Shown piece by piece: positions 63,812-64,000 of a stretch of 64,000 bases of DNA. The position numbers were made by a program, and so were the translations under genes. The notes under the pieces are model-generated. The model was given only the letters and a program-made list of their open reading frames with translations. It was not told the origin of the DNA and did no database searches. The DNA is from Gorsachius magnificus (taxonomy: Eukaryota; Chordata; Aves; Pelecaniformes; Ardeidae): NCBI GenBank assembly GCA_034008185.1, contig CM067086.1, positions 37,735,007 to 37,799,006 of the forward strand, read 5' to 3'. How positions within the stretch are numbered: the stretch's first letter is position 1; every line of letters begins with the position of its first letter.

Positions 63812-64000
63812 GTGGGAAGGGATTCTGAGACATGTCTCAAGTGGGTGCTTTCAGGAGGTATTGGGTTACGCTAAAGACACCTTCCCATATGTTGTATGCA
63901 GATTTCTAAATCAAGTACCAGAGGATACACTGTTTTTCTACAGATTAAATCTATTTTTCACTTATAGCATGCTGCTCCATAAATGATTTTGCCTGGTAGC
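63812..64000. other. Unassigned DNA at the window end
   Basis: Nothing recognisable follows the CR1 fragment up to the window edge. Confidence 0.6.

Noticed and set aside
1..64000. tRNA, rRNA, mitochondrial insertions, telomeric arrays and CRISPR-like spaced repeats
   Set aside because: I looked for B-box-like words, rRNA-like G+C blocks, mitochondrial-gene-like frames, TTAGGG arrays and regularly spaced direct repeats, and saw none.

Overview
This window looks like an A+T-rich, gene-poor stretch of a bird nuclear genome, either intergenic or inside a very long intron. The diagnosis rests on the repeats. Several copies of the CR1 non-LTR retrotransposon are present, 5'-truncated and ending in the CR1 octamer tail (ATTCTATG-type units). 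There are also two LTR fragments of the kind seen in avian ERVL-class endogenous retroviruses. There are no operons, ribosome-binding sites or bacterial-style gene packing. I found no host protein-coding gene, tRNA, rRNA, CRISPR array or CpG-island promoter that the sequence supports. The longest credible coding-like stretches belong to CR1 reverse-transcriptase C-termini.

Layout: 1-5.4 kb is unassigned A+T-rich DNA. An eroded CR1 3' end lies near 5.40-5.58 kb. A well-preserved CR1 copy (+) lies at 7.92-8.76 kb with an unbroken C-terminal frame. 8.8-15.3 kb is mostly unassigned and includes two patches with longer open frames (10.6-11.2 and 13.1-13.9 kb). A CR1 copy on the minus strand lies at 15.29-15.88 kb, and an old CR1 (+) at 21.72-22.12 kb. 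A short CR1 tail remnant lies near 23.4 kb. The 3' part of an LTR (+) lies at about 26.2-26.49 kb, and a CR1 tail (-) at 32.51-32.65 kb. A long A+T-rich desert follows to 47.4 kb, holding a hairpin at 34.96 kb and a G+C-rich patch at 36.6-36.9 kb. An LTR (-) lies at 47.41-47.90 kb, and a second well-preserved CR1 (+) at 52.20-52.94 kb. Two diverged copies of an LTR-like repeat, which I cannot name, lie in opposite orientation at 57.23-57.45 and 59.22-59.48 kb. A CR1 fragment (-) that lacks both ends lies at 63.52-63.81 kb. Simple repeats and homopolymer runs are scattered throughout.

Nothing here forms a pathway or a gene system; the structure is the fossil record of retrotransposition. The points most worth a second look are the inverted pair of LTR-like repeats at 57-59 kb, a splice-flanked open segment at 57.0-57.1 kb, the near-perfect hairpin at 34.96 kb, and the CR1 fragment at 63.5 kb that is missing its 3' tail. 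I recognise families by eye only; no alignment, repeat-library search or expression data were available.
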